From assembly GCF_001949145.1 (NCBI RefSeq), contig NW_019091396.1:389004-453003 (forward strand): DNA of 64,000 nt. Direction: 5' to 3'. Under the pieces are notes generated by a model. It had not been told where the DNA came from, did not search any database, and saw only the letters and a program-made list of their open reading frames with translations. Source of the DNA: Acanthaster planci. Lineage: Eukaryota; Echinodermata; Asteroidea; Valvatida; Acanthasteridae. Position numbers and translations under genes: made by a program. Each line of letters opens with the position of its first letter. Within the stretch, counting starts at the first letter, position 1. This document shows, in pieces, positions 58,993-64,000 of this stretch.

Positions 58993-61900
58993 GTAAAAGC
59001 ATTTTCGTGGGAATGCCACAAAGCTCACATGACAACTTGTATGCCTATCCCACTTTGATTTCCCAGGGGGTGCAAGCGGTTATTTCAAGAGAGCACCAAA
59101 AGCAGAAATTTGCTCACTTGTGTTCACTTCAAAATTTCAAATGGGGGTGGGGCACGGCATTCTTGGGGGGGTGGGGAGTCGTGCTCCTTTGTTCCACCCT
59201 TCTTGTAGTTTCACCACTGATTGTAGTCTTATTTTTTTTATTAAGTGACATGTGTTGAAATTGTGAATATGGTTTTAATATGTTCTGTGCTCACAAGGAT
59301 GTTATTTTACGTTTGTAGTCAATGAGTGCGACCTGCTGCAAGCCTTCAGTTGTCACCTGATCACAGAGACGTGCGTTGATACGAAGGACGCCTATCGCTG
59401 CAAATGCAGACGGGGATTTTACAGAGACCAAACTGGCGCCTGTAGTGGTAAATAAAGATCATCATAGAGAGCAATCCGAGGAAACGGCTCAACTGCGATG
59501 GCGCCACACTTCACTTGTACACATGACGCGCGCATGCATTTGCAAACTCAAAGAATCCTATTGGTCGGAGAGGTATGTAACGCGCGACTGCCACCTTTCC
59601 ACGAGCGTGGTGCTACCGCAGTACTGGTTTCTAAGTATGTTCGCTCGTCGAATCTCACCATGTATATCTATAATACGGGCGATTCACAATAGCCCCCACC
59701 AAGAATTTGCAGCACGTTGGCCAATCATAACGCGCGAAATTTGTCGACCCTTTCCAAACGCGCATTGGGTCGACAAATTTCGCACACTGTGATTGGCCAA
59801 CGCGTTGCAAACTCTTGGTGGCGCACTATTGTGAAACGGCCGTATTATTATACAAATAATGACTGTGTATGAGTGTGATGGTAAGAATAATTTCATGAAG
59901 TGACCGAGGGAATGTTTAATTTGATATGGCTAAGCCCTTAATGTCACCAAGTGACAAAAAATAAAGCTTCCATTTACATTTGGAATAGAACTTCTAATTT
60001 TGTAATGCGGCAATTGATGCATTGCTTCAGTGACACGTGAGCAATGAATGACCGATCATATTACTTGGAAATGGAACCAGAACATAGACAACATAATAGG
60101 ATTTTGAAATATCTTGGCATCGAGCTTTTTGACTGTTTTGTACCTAGTTGCTTCAAGGGAGCAATTGAAAAAAAAGACATTTCTTCCGAAATATCCCAAG
60201 GTGAAAAAGACAAACGGAGGATACTGCTGCTAAAATTCCCGAATAAACGAAGACATCTTGAGGCCTTGTTGCCCTCATGCAAGGTTCCGTTCAATTTTCA
60301 AGTTTCACTTATTCAAACTAAAATTCTGACTTCCTTTGAAATATTCCTTTTCCTAGAGGGAATCTCTTTCTTCGGAAGACTAAAGATAGATGCTTTTATT
60401 CACGAAGAAAACAATGTGATACCAGCTACTTACACTCCAGACCTAGAAGATCCAAATACAACAAGTTTTCTAGAGCTTTCTGAACTCATAAGAAATACGG
60501 TAAGTGCTCTCAAGTCTCTTCTTTGTAAAACAAAATTCGAAGAATTCATAGGTCCGTAGTCTTTGATTTACACAACTTCCTTTCCAATCAAATTCAAGGA
60601 ATATTAAAATTTCCTCGATAATATTAAACTGACAGGAATATAATCACCCTACAGTGACATTATTTCAGTATCAAATGTCAGTTTATGAGTATGGCGTGTT
60701 CAATGTACCATGCAGTGAACTTACGAATGATGTTCGACGAATGTTGAGAGCGGGTCATATTTTGGCACCTCTAGCGTATGTACCTCTCGTATACATTTTG
60801 CCAGATTTTTAAGTCACTTTGAACGTTTCATATTTTACAGATCGACTTCGTATTTCAGCAAGACTCCAGAACAGAGACACTGTATCGAGGCTGTGATGTG
60901 ATTCGATTCAGGCCCGGTAGTATCGTCACCGAGGTGCAGATCATCATGGACGGGCGATCGTCTTGGAATGACACTAACCTGGAAATCGTGCTCACTAATG
61001 CCGTGGAAAATGGGACTTTTCTGAACCATGGGGGCTTTATTGTGGCTGCAAATTCCGTACTTGTGACTCGTAAGTCTCTTTCAAAGTTAACCAAGCAAGT
61101 TTTTTAGTCTTTGTGGAAACCACTGAAGCAGTTTCAAAATAATGATGATACAGTCTTTTTGGAATGAATCTTTTTTTTTTTCTAGCGCTACATAGGAGCA
61201 TACGGAGTCAAGTAGTGATGCATTTTTTATTGAGTAAATATGCAGAAGTTTTCTCTACTGTTGGGCCGTATCTGAATTACTTGGCAGCGGCTTGAAATTA
61301 CGCACAAGTCTATGGTAGTGGGTGACTGCAGCCAGTTCCCATAGAGTCGCGTGCAATTTCAGGCTGTCACTAAGTGATTCAGACGGGGCCTATTTTTTTC
61401 CGAAGCTCTTGATGAGTGTGCACAGAATCTTCATGATTGCTCTGAGTATGCTACCTGTCATGACCAGCCGACACGCTTCACTTGTGTATGCAGTGAAGGA
61501 TACAGGGACCTAAACCATCAAGACGTAATTCCGGGAAGATATTGCGAGCCAGGTAAGGTGATTATATCGGGGACCGGAGGTTTGGAGGGTTGGAGCTGAG
61601 TTGAGGACAGAGATGAGGGATTTTTTTCAAGTGGAGAGGCATCGTTAAACTTAGGCTCTGTCTAAAGAGGTGTCAGAGACTGACAGCACAAAAAGTGTTT
61701 TGCCCGGACTAACCCAGCGACAAATCACGCATTTACAGTGTAGTGGTGCCCATTACAAGTCAAACCAAGTGCAGCAAATACCAAGTCTGGTCAACAGGGG
61801 ATGAATGCTGGCAATGGAAACATAATGTGTGCTGTTTAGTTTCAGATTACTTGAATTTATCTTTTGACTGAATGACGTGTTATGCTGAACACTTTTAGAG

Positions 61901-63258
61901 ACATAGATGTTTCCTCTCAAGCGCAAGGTTGCAGTTAGCCAAAATACAGAAAAAATTATCATTTGCTGAATTATAATGCCAAAATTTCATCCTTTTTTGC
62001 AGTTTCCCTGAAAGTTAAGAACTTAACATTAAAAGAGCCTTCCAAGGGATGATCCAGTGGGGGGCAACACCCCCCTCCCCCCCAAAAAGGACACCCCATT
62101 TTTGGGGGGAAAATAACAAACGAAAGACAATTTTTATTTTGTTTCATTTTTCTTTCGGAAAGCATGTAAAACGCTCACTATAGCCCCGCCCCTCAAAGAA
62201 CTTAAATGGCTATGTATACAAACTTTTTCATGATTTTGGTCACCCAGAAAACAACACAAATATCCACACCCCCCCCAAAAAAAAGTTCTTGGTGTGACGA
62301 TTCGGTCTTTTACAAATTAAAGTTATGTAGAAACCTTTGAAATACGTTTGGTTCGCTGTGGCAGTTGACCATCCAAGCCAGAGGCCTCCAATCAACCAGG
62401 TGTTTTTCATCGTAGCCATCGTTCTGCTCGCGTCAGTTTTTCTTCTGGTCATCTTCACCATAACCCTAGTCATCCTGTGCAAAAACTGCCGATCGCCGAA
62501 CAAGACCAGTGGCACCGCCAAGACAGCGGACGCCTTGGCCGACGTTACTACCCCGAGGAGAATCTCGGATGCGTTTCTGGCCGGGGGTGACGTGGAGACG
62601 GGAATGTGGTGTCCAGGGGAGAAGGAAATGGACAACTGGTCGACTGGGAGCTCGTCTAGTACAGACCCTATGTCACAGAAAGATAAAGATATAACGGTGC
62701 GACATCTGAATGTCTTTTTATAAGGATTATAGCGTACGCATTATTCCATAAATAAGGTATTCTGTACGTATAACGAATTCTTGTTTCTTCAGCCTAATTT
62801 AGTAACACCTCTTTGTTGAAAATTGCACACATGTCTATGTAACAATAAGTGGGAAAAGGCAGGCTGCTGCATTTTTCATGTGACTGAGAACGAGGTGGCA
62901 ATGGGAATGGATTTTTGTAAAACAAGGCAGCTTTGTGCGCATAAACAGCAGTGCTACTTGTAGCTCATATTTTTGCTAAAGCTGGACTTGCGGGAATTGT
63001 TTCTACTTTTGCGAAGGGCTAGTGATCCTTAGTGATCCTGAGCCATTTCAAGGCTTCCTGCCTTCGCTCATCTCGAAGAAAAGAGGTTCACTTCTTCTTC
63101 TTCCCGTTTTTTCTTTGTAGAATGGCCGCGTGGCACCAATAGCCAATATTTCTGAGTTGGAGTTTGAGATCGTCTGTGAGGCTGGCATCGAAGACGAAAC
63201 AGGAATGGTATTCCGAATGCAATCTATCACTCTTCTAACCAAAAAACCAGGGTCTTAA
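53079..63258 (+). CDS. Membrane-tethered mucin: Ser/Thr-rich domain, EGF-SEA-EGF, transmembrane helix, tail
   Basis: Seven exons join in frame: 53079-58992, 59319-59447, 60357-60499, 60841-61069, 61406-61552, 62365-62696 and 63121-63258 (stop TAA 63256-63258), 2343 residues. Exon 1 has about 83 polar residues, a hydrophobic segment GIVYVLIFLCALLEVVTC, then about 1850 residues rich in Ser, Thr and Pro with imperfect repeats of the type TTSPxLEPSSKATxxLES. The following exons give a calcium-binding-type EGF, a SEA domain with the autoproteolysis-like site PGSIVTEV, a second EGF, a membrane helix and a tail of about 125 residues. Known families with this order (MUC3/12/17) form the apical glycocalyx; SEA cleavage leaves a non-covalent heterodimer. 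The hydrophobic segment lies too deep for an ordinary signal peptide, so it may be an internal signal or the true start may lie in another exon. The architecture is clear; orthology to a vertebrate mucin is not claimed. Confidence 0.9.
56463..56560. repeat. 24-bp tandem repeat inside the mucin exon
   Basis: Four copies of GGAGCGAAATCAGTAACCTC followed by ACCT/ACAT encode GAKSVTSP or RAKSVTSH. Confidence 0.92.
57150..57365. repeat. 108-bp tandem duplication inside the mucin exon
   Basis: Two copies starting at 57150 and 57258 are almost identical at DNA level and encode a 36-residue unit: AGLEWTTSPMLGSTPEATAT then LESTISPVLEPSSKAT. They sit in a longer array (about 56880-57680) of diverged units. 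Confidence 0.92.
59319..59447 (+). CDS. Mucin EGF domain 1
   Basis: The acceptor is GTTTGTAG|TCAATG and the donor GTAGTG|GTAAAT, phase 1 on both sides. It reads NECDLLQAFSCHLITETCVD and YRCKCRRGFYRDQTGACS: six cysteines in EGF spacing with the NEC start of calcium-binding EGFs. Confidence 0.85.
59668..59855. mobile_element. Palindromic (hairpin) MITE in a mucin intron
   Basis: The left arm AATACGGGCGATTCACAATA and the inverted right arm AATACGGCCGTTTCACAATA match, and the match continues through CACCAAGA(A/G)TTTGCA, CGTTGGCCAATCA and GCGAAATTTGTCGACCC to a small loop (TTTCCAAACGCGCATT). Length is about 188 bp, nearly all of it in the hairpin. Confidence 0.85.
60357..60499 (+). CDS. Mucin SEA domain, N-terminal half
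   Basis: The acceptor is TTTTCCTAG|AGGGAA and the donor AATACG|GTAAGT. It reads FFGRLKIDAFIHEENNVIPA, TYTPDLEDPNTTSFLELSEL: the beta1-alpha1 pattern of SEA domains. The frame is open further upstream, but a SEA domain begins at this acceptor. Confidence 0.82.
60841..61069 (+). CDS. Mucin SEA domain, C-terminal half with cleavage-like motif
   Basis: The acceptor is TATTTTACAG|ATCGAC and the donor GTGACTC|GTAAGT. It reads YRGCDVIRFRPGSIVTEVQI; GSIVT sits where the GSVVV autocleavage loop is found in SEA domains. It ends GGFIVAANSVLVT. Confidence 0.87.
61406..61552 (+). CDS. Mucin EGF domain 2
   Basis: The acceptor is TTTTCCGAAG|CTCTTG and the donor GAGCCAG|GTAAGG, phase 1 on both sides. It reads LDECAQNLHDCSEYATCHDQ, FTCVCSEGYRDLNHQ and YCEP: a calcium-binding-type EGF. 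Confidence 0.85.
62060..62120. repeat. G/C homopolymer-rich repeat fragment
   Basis: CAGTGGGGGGCAACACCCCC and following C- and G-runs in a mucin intron; similar in style to the runs at 9.9 and 38.6 kb. Confidence 0.35.
62365..62696 (+). CDS. Mucin transmembrane and cytoplasmic exon
   Basis: The acceptor is CTGTGGCAG|TTGACC and the donor ATAACG|GTGCGA. It reads QVFFIVAIVLLASVFLLVIF then TITLVILCKNCRSPNK: one long membrane helix followed by a juxtamembrane CKNC and a Ser/Thr-rich tail. Confidence 0.85.
63121..63258 (+). CDS. Mucin last coding exon
   Basis: The acceptor TTCTTTGTAG|AATGGC is phase 0 and the exon reads NGRVAPIANISELEFEIVCE, MVFRMQSITLLTKKPGS, stop. An AATAAA at 63825-63830 is a possible poly(A) signal about 570 bp downstream. 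Confidence 0.75.
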   Translation, partial: NGRVAPIANISELEFEIVCEAGIEDETGMVFRMQSITLLTKKPGS

Positions 63259-64000
63259 CCGGCTGAGAAAAAATGACTTAGAGCTATAGCCTGCATCCCA
63301 GGGCCTTGCCCGTGTGGCCGGTATTAACGCCTACAATCCCAAACAAAATTGTTGGAACCCTTGGCAATAGCCATACGCTCCACAAGCCCCACCCATGCTC
63401 CTCCGGTCAATGTTGTCATGTCCAGCTGGAGCGCAGACCGCGTGCATAGACCCAACGCTGCGTCTACCGTGCCGTCTGGCGTGTGTTTTCCGGGGTTTTT
63501 TATGGAATATGAAAAAAAAAAATGACAACCGATTGTAAAGTATAGACAAATGTATATTTCGGGCAAATTGTAAATACAAGAAAAAAGCAAAATAATTATC
63601 AATTTTCTACTGCGCGTGTCAAAATCACACGTCTGTTTTGCAGGAGTGCAAAAAGCATTGTCGATGCAAAATGGCAGGTCTGCCCATAACTGTGCAAAAT
63701 TAATGTTTCGTTAATGTGAAGGGCCTATTTTGGTACAGAAACAGCTTACAATACCTTGGGAGTTTTCTTATTTCGTCATTCCGTTATTCGACCGAAAAAT
63801 GCAAAGATTTAACCATCAAATCCTAATAAACAAAGGAAGTGAGAGACTCGAGTTCTTAAATGATGTGTTGTGGCATCGCGCTCGGGCGCCGTATTTATTT
63901 GCGGACGTGAGACGCGCCCTGCTAATATTTAGCGAAATTTTGTCTTTGCACATTCACATAAAGGCCATCTTATCGTTTACTCAAAAAAATCTATCCTCCG
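63259..64000 (+). other. Mucin 3' UTR and downstream sequence
   Basis: No coding exon seen; contains the candidate poly(A) signal at 63825. Confidence 0.5.

Noticed and set aside
58993-59258. Hydrophobic C-terminus if the mucin exon is read through (VVLLCSTLLVVSPLIVVLFF)
   Set aside because: It looks like a membrane anchor, but the in-phase donor at 58993 and the following EGF/SEA/EGF/TM exons explain the gene better. A read-through isoform cannot be excluded.
60044-60356. Upstream extension of the SEA exon frame
   Set aside because: The frame is open by chance; a good acceptor at 60355-60356 sits exactly at the start of the SEA fold, and the upstream residues are not domain-like.

Overview
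This is an animal genomic window: four intron-containing protein genes, canonical GT/AG splice sites, wide intergenic space and many small transposon relics. The gene content (a MEGF/Draper-type EGF receptor, SDHAF3, a membrane mucin of EGF-SEA-EGF type and a GH81 glucanase) and the repeat style suggest a marine invertebrate deuterostome, most likely an echinoderm. That placement is inference; nothing here fixes the species. A 319-base run of N at 34770-35088 is an assembly gap.

Layout. (1) 1-5971, + strand: the 3' part of a multiple-EGF-like scavenger-receptor gene, eight exons, with one membrane segment and a short tail. (2) 6-13.7 kb: possible long 3' UTR, then repeat relics (a LINE fragment, half of a palindromic MITE, a decayed coiled-coil gene). 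(3) 13739-14925, + strand: SDHAF3, two exons, complete. (4) 15-18 kb: non-coding, with a 23-bp tandem repeat and a hAT-like MITE. (5) 28813 down to 18061, - strand: a membrane-anchored GH81 endo-1,3-beta-glucanase in at least twelve exons. Three of them carry an apparent one-base frameshift at or near homopolymers, and the C-terminal catalytic part was not found. (6) 30.4-32.5 kb: a 2.1-kb foldback element whose arms are arrays of a 15-bp core, followed by a minisatellite at 33 kb. (7) 35-53 kb: gene-poor, with a tRNA-like SINE at the gap edge, a CCAAT-rich promoter-like segment with a splice donor at 42.5-42.8 kb, and a LINE 3' end at 44.3-45.5 kb. (8) 53079-63258, + strand: a membrane-tethered mucin of about 2343 residues, seven coding exons, the first 5.9 kb long, followed by EGF, SEA (two exons), EGF, transmembrane/tail and C-terminal exons.

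The genes do not form an operon-like unit. Three of the four encode surface or membrane proteins with possible roles at an epithelial or phagocytic surface (particle recognition, beta-glucan cleavage, mucus barrier), but their proximity may be chance. SDHAF3 is a mitochondrial housekeeping gene. The most unusual items are the GH81 gene with its breaks, the foldback element inserted beside one of its splice donors, the 15-bp-unit foldback element, and the mucin with vertebrate MUC3/12/17-like domain order.
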